Below, piece by piece: positions 25,891-33,969 of a DNA stretch of 64,000 bases. Below the pieces are notes generated by a model that worked only from the letters and a program-made list of their open reading frames with translations, did not search any database and was not told where the DNA came from. The DNA comes from Mycolicibacterium iranicum (GTDB lineage Bacteria; Actinomycetota; Actinomycetes; Mycobacteriales; Mycobacteriaceae). The position numbers and the translations under genes are program-made. The stretch's first letter is position 1; each line of letters starts with the position of its first letter. The stretch lies in assembly GCF_001650495.1 (NCBI RefSeq), contig NZ_LWCS01000002.1, positions 1 through 64,000 on the forward strand. The letters are read 5' to 3'.

Positions 25891-26403
25891 ATGGTGAAAG
25901 CCCTGCTGACCTCCTGCGGCGCCGCGCTCGCGCTGTCCGCGTGCTCGTTCTCGTTCGGTGGACTCGACTACGACAGGCTCGAGTCGGAGATCACCAACAA
26001 ACTCAACGAGAGCTACTCCTCGATCGGCGAGAAGGTCTCCAGCGTGGAGTGCCCCGAGCAGTCGCCGAGCCCGAAGGCCGGTAGCGCATTCGACTGCACC
26101 GCCGAGGTCGGCGGGCAGACAGTCCGCGTCGGTGTGACGGTCAAAGACGACGACTACAACGTGAACTACGAAACCAGGGACACGCTGTACGAGCTCCCGA
26201 CTGTGGCCGACACGCTTGCCGAAGAGGTGAGCAACCAGGTCGGGTTCCCGGTGACGGTGGACTGCGGCGACGGCCTCAAGGCGGTCGAGGTCGGAACGAC
26301 CTTCGACTGCACCGCGTCCGACGACCAGGGCGCCGAACGCACGGTGCAGGTCACGGCAGCCCCGGTCGGCGAGAACGACAGCTGGGAGCTGCTCGACAGC
26401 TGA
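25891..26403 (+). CDS. DUF4333 lipoprotein with two repeats
   Basis: 170 residues. A signal peptide with lipobox LSAC (Cys near 18) is followed by two DUF4333 units, each with a paired-cysteine pattern: VECPEQ...FDCTAEV and VDCGDG...FDCTASD. The domain is found mainly in actinobacterial surface proteins and its ligand is unknown. Each unit probably carries one disulfide. It follows DUF2237 by 34 bases and precedes the MOSC gene by 25 bases. Confidence 0.88.
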   Translation: MVKALLTSCGAALALSACSFSFGGLDYDRLESEITNKLNESYSSIGEKVSSVECPEQSPSPKAGSAFDCTAEVGGQTVRVGVTVKDDDYNVNYETRDTLYELPTVADTLAEEVSNQVGFPVTVDCGDGLKAVEVGTTFDCTASDDQGAERTVQVTAAPVGENDSWELLDS

Positions 26404-26428
26404 TCATGGCCTGCGGTTAGCTTTTGGT

Positions 26429-27088
26429 ATGGCTTCGGTGCTCACGGTGAACATGGCGGCGTCCCCTGTCGATCTGCGGCGGCGCCGCTCGGGGATCGAC
26501 AAGCGGCCGAGCGCCGAACCGCTGGCGGTACGAGCGCCGGGTCCGCGCAAGGGTGGGCTCGGCAGCGGCGTCGTCGGCGACTCCATCTGCGACAGCAAGC
26601 ACCACGGCGGCGACGACCAGGCCGTCTACGCCTATGCCAGGGAAGACCTGGACCGTTGGGAAGGCGAGTTCGGGCGTGCGCTGACCAACGGCATGTTCGG
26701 CGAGAACCTGACGACGTCCGGGGTAGACGTCACCGGCCTGCTGATCGGCGAGCGCCTGGCGGTCGGCGGGGACGGTCTGGTGCTGGAGGTGACCAGCCCG
26801 CGCACGCCGTGTCAGACGTTCGTGGAGTGGCTCGGCATCCGCGGCTGGATGAAGACCTTCACGGCCGCTGGTGATCCCGGTGCGTACTTCCGTGTCATCC
26901 ACCCGGGGACGATTCGTGCAGGCGACCGGATCGACGTGCTGTCGAGGCCCGACCACGACGTGTCGATCGGCACGGTGTTCCGGGCATTGATGGGCGATTC
27001 CGATCTGATGCCCGCACTCGCGGTCGCCGACGCCCTCCCCGACAAGATCAAGGCGTTGGTGGCTAAGCGCACCCCGGGTGTGAGCTGA
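26429..27088 (+). CDS. MOSC-domain protein (YiiM-like)
   Basis: 219 residues. The MOSC core includes DSKHHGGDDQAVYAYAREDL (about 56-75), GMFGENLTTSGVD, the IGERLAVG strand and the conserved cysteine in SPRTPCQTF near residue 131, the expected molybdenum-cofactor sulfur ligand. YiiM-type enzymes reduce N-hydroxylated compounds; whether this one does so is inference. It is the last of the short plus-strand run from 25470. Confidence 0.9.
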   Translation: MASVLTVNMAASPVDLRRRRSGIDKRPSAEPLAVRAPGPRKGGLGSGVVGDSICDSKHHGGDDQAVYAYAREDLDRWEGEFGRALTNGMFGENLTTSGVDVTGLLIGERLAVGGDGLVLEVTSPRTPCQTFVEWLGIRGWMKTFTAAGDPGAYFRVIHPGTIRAGDRIDVLSRPDHDVSIGTVFRALMGDSDLMPALAVADALPDKIKALVAKRTPGVS

Positions 27089-27114
27089 ATCCCATATCGC
27101 CGAATCGAACCTGT

Positions 27115-27132
27115 GCCGGTTTTGCCACCGGC
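27115..27132 (+). terminator. Weak hairpin after the MOSC gene
   Basis: GCCGGT and ACCGGC pair across a six-base loop, 27 bases after the MOSC stop. The short stem and absence of a U-tract make termination only possible. Confidence 0.3.
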
Positions 27133-27220
27133 GCGGGGTGGGAACGCAGCAGTGCGCGCCGACAACGCCGTCGCGCTCCCCGTGCCCGGTGACAACCGCT
27201 CTCAGGAGTCTTCTTCTGTC

Positions 27221-28429
27221 ATGGACGACGCGACCGGACTTCACTCCGCAACGCATTTGGCCGGCGATGCCGCATGGATCGCCGGCGCCATCGCCCTTGC
27301 ATACGCGACAGGACTCGCCCTGTCGTGGATCCTGCAACGGCTCGGACGTCGCAGCACCTTGCTGTATCACGTCGCCGACCTCACCAGGAGGCCCCTACGC
27401 GCCACCTTGGTGGTGATCGCCGCGTCGGCCGCGGTCCGGCGCACCGTGGACATCGGTGCCAGCTGGCGTAGCTGGGTCGACCACACTCTCGTCATCGCGC
27501 TCATCGCGACAATCACGTGGATGATCGCCAGTCTGGTTCGGGTGGCCGAGCGAGAGGTGATCTCGCGATTCGCCGGCGGCGATGAGGGGTTGACCGACGC
27601 CGACCGCCACCGTCGCAAGATCAAAACCCAAGTGCTGACACTGCGCCGGATCGCGGTCGCCATCATCGTCATGCTGGGCGGCGCAGCCGCGTTGATGACC
27701 TTTCCGTCGTTCAGCGACATCGGAAAAACGTTGTTCGCGTCGGCCGGTGTGCTGACCGTGGTCGCAGGTTTGGCCGCGCAGACGTCTCTCGGATCCGTTT
27801 TCGCCGGTATCCAGATCGCGTTTTCCGACGCCATCCGAGTGGGCGACGTCGTGGTGCTCGAGGACGAGTGGGGACGCATCGAGGAGATCACGCTGACCTA
27901 CGTCGTGGTCCACCTGTGGGACGAACGCCGCCTGGTGCTGCCGTGCACGTACTTCACCAGCACTCCGTTCCAGAACTGGACGCGCAACGCCACCGAGCTG
28001 CTCGGTACGGCCGAACTCGACGTGGACTTCACCGTCCCGTTCGACGCCATGCGCGCCGAGCTGGATCGGCTGCTGCATGCAAATCCGCTGTGGGACGGGC
28101 GAGTCGGTGTCCTGCAGGTCACCGACGCCGTCGACGGACTGGTCCGGGTCCGCATGCTCGTCAGTGCCTCCAACGCCGGTCAGCTGTTCGACCTGCGCTG
28201 TGACGTCAGGGAGGGCATGGTGTCCTGGCTGCAACGGACCAATCCCTGTGCGCTACCCCGCCGGCGCCTCGAGCATCAGAGTGACGTCAGCCGGCAGCCG
28301 CAGAACAACGTTGCGCACACCGGCAAGCCGCAGGCCGACTCGGGGCTGTTCAGCGGGAGCATCGAAGCCGACCGCCGGGGACGGGCTTTCGAGGCCGAAC
28401 TCACGAGCGCGCGTTACGACGGCGGCTGA
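27221..28429 (+). CDS. MscS-family mechanosensitive channel
   Basis: 402 residues from ATG 27221, chosen because AGGAG lies upstream at 27203-27207 and the open frame ahead (from 27113) looks non-coding. Four hydrophobic helices come first; the pore-lining helix and beta domain are in SAGVLTVVAGLAAQTSLGSV, then IRVGDVVVLEDEWGRIEEI. These are MscS hallmarks. The protein would release solutes on osmotic downshock. The C-terminal 60 residues after the channel core are polar and less conserved. It is followed after 3 bases by the APH-like gene. Confidence 0.9.
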   Translation: MDDATGLHSATHLAGDAAWIAGAIALAYATGLALSWILQRLGRRSTLLYHVADLTRRPLRATLVVIAASAAVRRTVDIGASWRSWVDHTLVIALIATITWMIASLVRVAEREVISRFAGGDEGLTDADRHRRKIKTQVLTLRRIAVAIIVMLGGAAALMTFPSFSDIGKTLFASAGVLTVVAGLAAQTSLGSVFAGIQIAFSDAIRVGDVVVLEDEWGRIEEITLTYVVVHLWDERRLVLPCTYFTSTPFQNWTRNATELLGTAELDVDFTVPFDAMRAELDRLLHANPLWDGRVGVLQVTDAVDGLVRVRMLVSASNAGQLFDLRCDVREGMVSWLQRTNPCALPRRRLEHQSDVSRQPQNNVAHTGKPQADSGLFSGSIEADRRGRAFEAELTSARYDGG

Positions 28430-28432
28430 GCG

Positions 28433-29341
28433 GTGAAGGACCGGACCCGCAGGGCGGTCACCGCCGCCGTCGACGCCGCCCGAGAACTCGGACTTCATGT
28501 CGAGCAGGCCACCGTGTTGCACGACGTCTTCTCGGTCGTCGTCCATTTGGAGCCTGAGCCGGTGGTCGCGCGTATTCCGGTGGTCCTGACCGCCGGCCTG
28601 CTCCCCGAACGTCAGGCGGCCAGACAGCAGCGCGAACTCGATGTCGCCACTTGGCTTGATGGACAAGGTGTCCCGGTGGTCGCGCCGTCACCGCTGTTAC
28701 CCCGGTCGCCCGTTCGACGGGACGGGTTCCCGATGACGTTCTGGGAGTTGGCCGACGTGGCCGACGATCACCAGCCCTATCTGGGTGTGGACATGTCGTA
28801 CACCGCGCGGCTGCATGCCGCGCTCGCCCGCTATCCGGGAGAGCTGCCGTTCCTGGCGCCGTTCAACGACGGACTGCCCGACATGCTGGCCGACCTCGAC
28901 GGCGTGGAGGTCCTCACACCTGCCGACATCAACCGGGCGCGTGAGGAATACGAGGCGCTGAGGCGGATTCTGGCGGATACGGAGACGTTCAATTCGAGGT
29001 TCCCCGAGGCATCGGTGCAGCCGATCCAGGGAGACGGACCGTCCCACAACGTGATCCGCGCCAAGGCCGGCGTGTTGTTCTCCGATTTCGAGGATGTCTG
29101 CCTCGGCCCTGTCGAGTGGGACCTGGCAATGCTGGGACCGGATGCTGTGCATCAGTACGAGATGTCGGCACGAAAATTGGGTCTGCGCCCCACCGATCCC
29201 GAGGTGCTGAGAGTCATGGACTACGCGCGGCGCCTCCAGGTCATCAGTTGCCTGACGCTGGTTCCGCAGTTGCCTTTGCTCGCTGAGGGATTGGCCACAG
29301 CGCTCGACGAGTGGCGCGGCACTCCCGTGTTCGGCGGCTAG
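28433..29341 (+). CDS. APH/phosphotransferase-family protein
   Basis: 302 residues from GTG 28433. The kinase-like fold of aminoglycoside/choline phosphotransferases is visible through GDGPSHNVI (about 200-208; the usual HGDLHxxN has Gln in place of the first His) and FSDFEDVCLGP, with the metal-binding Asp. The N-lobe has VARIPV rather than a clear lysine motif. The catalytic-loop Asp and Asn are kept, so activity is possible, but the substrate is unknown. It is tightly behind mscS. Confidence 0.82.
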   Translation: MKDRTRRAVTAAVDAARELGLHVEQATVLHDVFSVVVHLEPEPVVARIPVVLTAGLLPERQAARQQRELDVATWLDGQGVPVVAPSPLLPRSPVRRDGFPMTFWELADVADDHQPYLGVDMSYTARLHAALARYPGELPFLAPFNDGLPDMLADLDGVEVLTPADINRAREEYEALRRILADTETFNSRFPEASVQPIQGDGPSHNVIRAKAGVLFSDFEDVCLGPVEWDLAMLGPDAVHQYEMSARKLGLRPTDPEVLRVMDYARRLQVISCLTLVPQLPLLAEGLATALDEWRGTPVFGG

Positions 29342-29781
29342 GTCGGCAGCCCGTAGTCCATCGGCGGACCGTTCGGGCCGACAGCGCTCTGATCCGCGAT
29401 CGCCGTTGCGACCGCAACCCCGTCGTGAAGCACTCCCACCACCACGACGTGACGCTTGACCGCCGGCGAGGTGATCTGCGCCGTGTCGGGCGTGATGCGG
29501 AATGTCGTGGTCTGCCCGTCTGGGGTGCTCGTCGTGAAGGAGTCCCCCGACGCGGCGATTACCTGCCCCTCTCGATGGATCTGCTCATGAGCGGGGGGCT
29601 CAGCAACCATCGGCTGGGGTGCTGCCGTGGGTTGCGCCGGAGCGGGCCCCACGATCTGGATGGTCAGCAGCCAGCCAGCCGCCGCGGCCGTACCGAGCGT
29701 GGCCATGGTGGTCAGACGACGCCTTCGGTGAGGACCTAGGCGTGTTTGCCGGTGCCTTCCGCACTGTTGGGTCGAAGTCAC
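29338..29781 (-). CDS. Exported hypothetical protein, SigF-type promoter
   Basis: 147 residues from GTG 29781. A strongly basic N-terminus (HRRRRLTT) and a hydrophobic helix (about 27-47) suggest a signal anchor. The extracytoplasmic part has a small beta domain (EGQVIAASGDSFTTSTPDGQ, then TTFRITPDT), similar in feel to DUF5666-type OB domains. The family is not recognised. An exact SigF-type promoter ends 11 bases before the start codon, so the mRNA would be almost leaderless. It overlaps the APH-like gene's end by 4 bases. Confidence 0.75.
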   Translation of the reverse strand: MTSTQQCGRHRQTRLGPHRRRRLTTMATLGTAAAAGWLLTIQIVGPAPAQPTAAPQPMVAEPPAHEQIHREGQVIAASGDSFTTSTPDGQTTTFRITPDTAQITSPAVKRHVVVVGVLHDGVAVATAIADQSAVGPNGPPMDYGLPT

Positions 29782-29791
29782 GACTGTGATC

Positions 29792-29816
29792 TACCCCGCG
29801 CGCTGCAGACGGAAAC
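29792..29816 (-). promoter_or_regulatory. SigF-type promoter for the exported hypothetical gene
   Basis: On the minus strand, GTTT (29816-29813) and GGGTA (29796-29792) are separated by 16 bases, matching the mycobacterial SigF consensus GGTTT-N15-17-GGGTA except for the first base. The start codon at 29781 lies just beyond the expected transcription start. Confidence 0.7.
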
Positions 29817-29835
29817 GGAAATGCCGTTCTCGGCG

Positions 29836-30552
29836 TTACTTCCAGGCGAAAACTGGCTGCTCAAGCCCGTCGACCGGGTCGCTGCGCCCCTCCAGGCCCA
29901 ACCACCTCAGCTGCAACAGCACCGCCCCGGTGGGGGCGTGTATCAGGTCGTTGCCGAGTGGAATCTGCACCACCGGCCTGGGGCTTTCGGGAATGTCGAT
30001 GAACCGCGGCGAGTCCTCCCGCAGGAGCTGGTGCAGCCCGACGCGGTATACCGCCACGACCTCATCGGGCGACGGCTGTGGTTCGAGGCGTCCCGCCCCC
30101 CAGATCACCACAGGGGTGATGACATAACCGGAGCGCGTCGGGTAGTCGTCCAGCAGTCCGAGCACGGACGACTCGGGGAGTCGGACTCCCACCTCCTCGT
30201 GGAGTTCACGCAGCGCAGCCTCGACCGCGGTTTCCCCGGGATCGACTCGACCTCCCGGCAGCGCCCACTGCGCCGAATGCGAGGACAGCCGAGATGCCCT
30301 GCGGCACAGGAGGAACGCGGCGCCACCCGAGACATCGACCATCCTGCCGTCGAGATCCTCGGGCATCGGACGGCCCGCGATCCAATCGTCGACCGGCGCC
30401 GGGTCGACCCGGTCCTCTCCCAGAAGTGAATCGACCAGCACCACCGCGACGGCGGCGTGACGCTTCGAGGGATCTGTGACGCTACGGCGGTGGTGCCTCG
30501 CCAGCCGTTCGCGGATCCGGTCGCGTAGCTCGTCGTCGTAGCTGATCGTCAC
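29836..30552 (-). CDS. NUDIX hydrolase, CoA-pyrophosphatase-like
   Basis: 238 residues. A full Nudix box GGRVDPGETAVEAALREL-HEEVGV (about residues 99-122) carries the Gx5Ex7REUxEExGU pattern for Mg-dependent hydrolysis of a nucleoside diphosphate linked to another moiety. The upstream WALPGGR and following VLGLLDDYPT resemble CoA pyrophosphatases. The start follows the stop of a newly recognised 52-residue gene by 32 bases on the same strand, so both may be driven by the SigF-type promoter at 30785-30809. Confidence 0.9.
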   Translation of the reverse strand: MTISYDDELRDRIRERLARHHRRSVTDPSKRHAAVAVVLVDSLLGEDRVDPAPVDDWIAGRPMPEDLDGRMVDVSGGAAFLLCRRASRLSSHSAQWALPGGRVDPGETAVEAALRELHEEVGVRLPESSVLGLLDDYPTRSGYVITPVVIWGAGRLEPQPSPDEVVAVYRVGLHQLLREDSPRFIDIPESPRPVVQIPLGNDLIHAPTGAVLLQLRWLGLEGRSDPVDGLEQPVFAWK

Positions 30553-30584
30553 CCTTCGAGACTAGGACGGCGGACAGCGACCGC

Positions 30585-30743
30585 TCAGAGGGCCTTCCAC
30601 CAGCCGACCGTGCTATTCGAGTTTCCCCAGTACTCCTGCGGGGTGGGGGTCTTCGGTGTGCCCCATGCCCGCAAGACGGCTACTGCGCGCGCAAGGGTGC
30701 TGGAAGGTGACTGCCGGGTCGACCGGACGGAAAGCGACGGCAC
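30585..30743 (-). CDS. 52-residue conserved-looking small protein
   Basis: GTG 30743 is preceded by CAGGAGG with a five-base spacer, an excellent ribosome binding site. The product starts MPSLSVRSTRQSPSSTLARA and ends with a Trp-rich tail (EYWGNSNSTVGWWKAL). Third positions and the Trp/Gly pattern look coding, while the plus-strand frame opposite is a shadow. No signal peptide or transmembrane helix is seen. An exact SigF-type promoter lies 42 bases upstream of the start. It is probably the first gene of an operon with the NUDIX hydrolase. The family is not recognised; it may be a nucleic-acid- or protein-binding stress peptide (guess). Confidence 0.7.
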   Translation of the reverse strand: MPSLSVRSTRQSPSSTLARAVAVLRAWGTPKTPTPQEYWGNSNSTVGWWKAL

Positions 30744-30784
30744 GATGGCCTCCTGCGATGGCGAGCATTTAGTGCCGCCCCGCG

Positions 30785-30809
30785 TACCCCATTGTCGCTG
30801 CAGCTAAAC
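30785..30809 (-). promoter_or_regulatory. SigF-type promoter for the 52-residue protein/NUDIX unit
   Basis: Minus strand: GTTT (30809-30806), 16-base spacer, GGGTA (30789-30785). The expected transcription start is near 30778, leaving a leader of about 35 bases containing the ribosome binding site. Confidence 0.75.
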
Positions 30810-30815
30810 GCGCCA

Positions 30816-30846
30816 AGGCCGACACGGATCGCTTCCGTGCCGGCCT
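30816..30846 (-). terminator. Stem-loop terminator after the ferritin-like gene
   Basis: A 13-base-pair stem with one mismatch (AGGCCGGCACGGA in the minus transcript) closes a five-base loop, 17 bases beyond the stop of the 30864-31859 gene. It lies between that gene and the next minus-strand promoter. Confidence 0.75.
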
Positions 30847-30863
30847 CGGATCTGAGAACGTGG

Positions 30864-31859
30864 CTACTTGTTGATGCCGACGACCTCCTGGGCGATGGCG
30901 GCGAGACGAGTCTGCGCTGCGGAAACCACGCGCTGGCGGTCCTTGTGCGCTTCCTCGTAGGCCACGATCACGCGGATGTCGGCGGGATCCTCCAGTTCCT
31001 TCACGGCGTTGGCCGCATCCGTAACGTTGAGGTCCTCGTAGTCGGCGATCGGCAGCTCCTCGGGCGCGAGGACACCGGTGGCGCCGCGTGCCTTGTGAAT
31101 CGCGTCCGCGGCGTCTTCGGCGCCCTGCTCACGGCTGATGCGTTCGGCAGCCTGCAGAGCGGAATCACGTGCGCCGGAAAGCACCTTCGTGGCGACTTCG
31201 CCGGTCTTCGAGCCGCGCTCGACCAGTTCGTCGAAGTTCGGACGGACCGAGCGCAACGCCTCGGCGACCCGCTCTGCACCGCGCGTGGACCATGTGAACG
31301 GCAAGTTGGCGAGCTTGACCGCCAATCCGGCGGCGGCCTGCATCGGTGTGCGCTTCAGGGCGGCGGGCCCACCGAGGGCATCCTCGGCCAGCACCGTCGT
31401 CAACCACTCGACCGTCGCGGAGTGCGCAGTGATGAGGCGTGCCGCGAGCTCCTCGACCTCAGGTTCCTTGGCCGACACCGCGAGCGCCTTGACGTAACGC
31501 GAACGGTCGAGCAGCTGTCCCTCGAGCGCGAGGTCGCCCAGAAGCGCCTCGTCGAACGGCTCTGCCTGCTCGGTCAGCGCCTTCACGGCAGCAGCGGCAC
31601 GTCCCAGGAACGGTCCGATGATGTCGGGGAAGCCGCCGAGGTCGCGGATGGCCTTCTCGATCGCCTCGGCGCGAATCCTGCCGTTTTCGGCGTTCTGGGT
31701 CAGCTCGCGTTGCACTGCCTCGGTCCGGGCTTGCGCAACCCTGGTCTCGGCCACCTGGATCTCGGTGTGTGTCAGGTCCAATACGGTGCGCAGCTGCGCG
31801 ATCAGCGTTGCCTTGGAGGCGTTGATCGCGGCGGCGTCAACTGTCGTGTTCGAAGCCAT
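30864..31859 (-). CDS. All-helical, ferritin-like-fold protein, hypothetical
   Basis: 331 residues, almost wholly alpha-helical and rich in Ala/Glu/Leu. Helices such as LTHTEIQVAETRVAQARTEA and ALEGQLLDRSRYVKALAV, plus ITAHSATVEWL, have the spaced Glu/His pattern of ferritin-like bundles, but a complete diiron site cannot be proven by eye. The C-terminal 80 residues are charged and may form a coiled coil. No signal peptide is present. The gene is monocistronic with its own terminator and is divergent from the diiron oxidase gene. Confidence is high that it is a gene and low about function. Confidence 0.7.
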   Translation of the reverse strand: MASNTTVDAAAINASKATLIAQLRTVLDLTHTEIQVAETRVAQARTEAVQRELTQNAENGRIRAEAIEKAIRDLGGFPDIIGPFLGRAAAAVKALTEQAEPFDEALLGDLALEGQLLDRSRYVKALAVSAKEPEVEELAARLITAHSATVEWLTTVLAEDALGGPAALKRTPMQAAAGLAVKLANLPFTWSTRGAERVAEALRSVRPNFDELVERGSKTGEVATKVLSGARDSALQAAERISREQGAEDAADAIHKARGATGVLAPEELPIADYEDLNVTDAANAVKELEDPADIRVIVAYEEAHKDRQRVVSAAQTRLAAIAQEVVGINK

Positions 31860-32018
31860 GTTTCTGTTTCACCCCTTGTTGGAGACTTGGCGTTCTTCGG
31901 TCAGCGCTCTTGTGCGCTTGGAGTCCGGTTACCCACTCCGCCCCGACCCGATCGCGGATGCGGCGCGATGTGAAATTTGCGGCAAGACGTGTAGATGGCC
32001 GGCGTCAACGGGTACAGC

Positions 32019-32043
32019 GGTTTGGCTCAACGGACCGCGGGTA
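32019..32043 (+). promoter_or_regulatory. SigF-type promoter for the diiron oxidase gene
   Basis: GGTTT (32019-32023), 15-base spacer, GGGTA (32039-32043): a perfect match to the full consensus. The expected transcription start near 32050 lies only about 8 bases before ATG 32058, which argues against the upstream in-frame ATG at 31995. Confidence 0.8.
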
Positions 32044-32057
32044 CGTACGGCGGTGTG

Positions 32058-33068
32058 ATGCCGTTGCTGGTTCAGCCAACTCTGCCGGACCCCCGCGGTC
32101 CGATCTCGATGTCCGTCGTGGAACTGCTCTCCGAGCGCGCACCCCTCCGTTATCTGGCGCGCGTCGAGACCTCGCTGGCCGACGCAGATCCCGTCGGCAT
32201 CGATCTGCAGCTGGCGCTCTATGTCTGCTACGAACTGCACTATCGCGGTTTCGCCGACGTGGATTCCGCATGGGAGTGGAACGCGGGGTTGCTCTATCTG
32301 CGCGGTCGCCTCGAGGAGCTGTTCCTCAACGACATCCAGACCGCCGTCGGTGCTATCGAGGATGGTGTCAGCGCCCTCGAAGAGCTCGACAAGCTGTGCG
32401 TCGAACCCGCCAACGGAGAGGGACCTTCCTACTATCTGCGTGACGAGGGCACCTGGGAGCAGATGCGGGAGTATTTCGCCCACCGGTCGCTGTATCACCT
32501 CAAGGAGGGCGATCCTCATGCGTGGGCGATTCCCCGGCTCACCGGCCAGGCAAAGGCTTCGTTCGTCGCCGTGGAGTTCGACGAGTTCGGTGCGGGTAAG
32601 GGCGCCCAGGTACACCAGCAGTTGTTCGCCGACCTGATGGACGCCGCACAGCTGGACACCGCGTATCTGGGCTATCTCAACGACGTCCCGGCCGAGTCCC
32701 TCGCGGTCGTCAACGTGATGTCGCTGTTCGGGCTGCACCGTCGCCACCGGGGTGCCGCTGTGGGCCACTTCGCCGCCACCGAGGTCACCTCTCCGCCCGG
32801 GTCACGCCGGATGGTGCAGGCCCTGGAAAGGCTTGGCGCACCTGATGAGTGCCGAGCGTTCTACGCCGAGCACGTCGAGGCCGACGCGGTGCACGAACAG
32901 GTGGTACGTACGGAGGTGGTGGGTGACCTGGTGGCCCGAGAGCCGGATCTCGACGCCGACGTCGTGTTCGGCATCCGGGCCTTCGATCTGGTCGAGAACC
33001 GCCTTGCCGATCACCTGATGGCAAGCTGGCGCGCCAATCGCTCGTCGTTGCGACGAGCGCTGGACTGA
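32058..33068 (+). CDS. Haem-oxygenase-like diiron oxidase/oxygenase (HDO) family protein
   Basis: 336 residues from ATG 32058. Metal-ligand patterns of the iron-containing redox enzyme family are present: YELHYRGF near residue 57, EFDEFGAGKGAQVHQQLF (about 176-193) and HVEADAVHE near 275. HDO enzymes use a diiron centre and O2 to cleave or oxidise amino or fatty acids. The substrate here is unknown. It is under a perfect SigF-type promoter and converges, 4 bases apart, on a CDGSH iron-sulfur gene, which makes an iron/redox theme. Confidence 0.87.
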   Translation: MPLLVQPTLPDPRGPISMSVVELLSERAPLRYLARVETSLADADPVGIDLQLALYVCYELHYRGFADVDSAWEWNAGLLYLRGRLEELFLNDIQTAVGAIEDGVSALEELDKLCVEPANGEGPSYYLRDEGTWEQMREYFAHRSLYHLKEGDPHAWAIPRLTGQAKASFVAVEFDEFGAGKGAQVHQQLFADLMDAAQLDTAYLGYLNDVPAESLAVVNVMSLFGLHRRHRGAAVGHFAATEVTSPPGSRRMVQALERLGAPDECRAFYAEHVEADAVHEQVVRTEVVGDLVAREPDLDADVVFGIRAFDLVENRLADHLMASWRANRSSLRRALD

Positions 33069-33072
33069 TCGA

Positions 33073-33270
33073 TCAGGTGGCCCGTTCTCGGCGGCGATGG
33101 CTGGTGTCGCACAACGGGTAGGTCTTGGAACGTCGGCACGCGCAGATCGCGACCATGAAACGGTCGGATTCCACCGCGCTGCCGTCCGGAAGCTCAACGC
33201 GCACCGGACCCTCCACCATGACTGGTCCGCCCGGGACGACGCGGACCAGCCGTGGCGATTCGTCGGTCAC
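33073..33270 (-). CDS. CDGSH-type iron-sulfur protein (variant CDTSH)
   Basis: 65 residues. The motif CACRRSKTYPLCDTSH (about 43-58) follows the CDGSH pattern C-x-C-x2-S-x3-P-x-C-D-x2-H; Gly is replaced by Thr (CDTSH). The three Cys and one His that bind the [2Fe-2S] cluster are kept. Small cytosolic members act as electron-transfer or redox-sensing proteins. It overlaps the preceding methyltransferase gene by 4 bases, so the two are translationally coupled. Confidence 0.88.
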   Translation of the reverse strand: MTDESPRLVRVVPGGPVMVEGPVRVELPDGSAVESDRFMVAICACRRSKTYPLCDTSHRRRERAT

Positions 33271-33959
33271 GGGGCGTCCGCCCGAACGACGACGATCCGC
33301 TCACAACGGCTCCCATTCGAAAGCAGACCTGCCCGCATGAGCCAGGGGGCACGGGCCGTCATCACGGGACCGAAGGGAATCAGCTGCTGGGCAACGACTT
33401 CGGCGGACATCCCCTGCGCCCTCAGCGCGCGCAGTGTGCGCTGCACGCCCGAACACTCGGACTGGACGATCAGCATGGTGCCGCCCTCGTCCAGCAGAAG
33501 GGGCGCGGCGGCGCACATCGGGTCGAGTACGAGCCTGCCGTCCGGTCCCGCGTCCCACGCCTGCGAAGGCCCGGCCGTCGCGGCGATGACACTGCCGTCA
33601 TCCTCAGGGTCGACCGGCACGTAGGGCGGGTTGGCCAGCACGACGTCGAAAGGGCCGAATTCAATTGCGCGAGCCCACGACCCGCGATGGACAGCAACCC
33701 TGGCGCCGACGGCGAGAGCCTCTTCGCGCGCACGCTGCACCGCCTTCTGGCAGATGTCGAAGGCAGTGACCTCTCTGGCTCCCGCAACAGCTGCGGCGAC
33801 AGCGACCACACCGCTGCCGGTACACAGATCGGCCACTCTCGCCCCCGGCGCCACATCGGCCTGGACCATGGCGTCGATCAGCAGCTGCGAATCCTCTTGC
33901 GGGGGATAGACGTCGACCGCGATCTCGGGGGCGTCGAAGTCGGTATATGCGCTCGTCAC
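33267..33959 (-). CDS. HemK2/MTQ2-type protein methyltransferase
   Basis: 230 residues from GTG 33959. SAM-binding ADLCTGSGVVAVAAA (about 42-56) and the catalytic NPPY (LANPPYVPVDPEDD, near 109) are typical of N5-glutamine methyltransferases that modify release factors or ribosomal proteins. The open frame upstream to 34118 overlaps non-coding sequence and the cutinase end, so GTG 33959 was chosen. It is coupled to the CDGSH gene. A near-consensus SigF site sits 11 bases upstream. Confidence 0.85.
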   Translation of the reverse strand: MTSAYTDFDAPEIAVDVYPPQEDSQLLIDAMVQADVAPGARVADLCTGSGVVAVAAAVAGAREVTAFDICQKAVQRAREEALAVGARVAVHRGSWARAIEFGPFDVVLANPPYVPVDPEDDGSVIAATAGPSQAWDAGPDGRLVLDPMCAAAPLLLDEGGTMLIVQSECSGVQRTLRALRAQGMSAEVVAQQLIPFGPVMTARAPWLMRAGLLSNGSRCERIVVVRADAP

Positions 33960-33969
33960 GCAACCTTGA

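Noticed and set aside
27116-27140. GGTTT followed by GGGTG before mscS as a SigF site
   Set aside because: The spacer is only 13 bases and the -10 has a mismatch; the GGTTT is also part of a small hairpin.
30553-30863. A tRNA or small RNA gene in the gap before the ferritin-like gene
   Set aside because: No T-loop or anticodon arm could be folded; the gap is explained by a small gene, its promoter and a terminator.
33053-33460. Plus-strand frames around 33097-34142 as genes
   Set aside because: They oppose the CDGSH and methyltransferase genes, whose motifs are clear, and have no domain.
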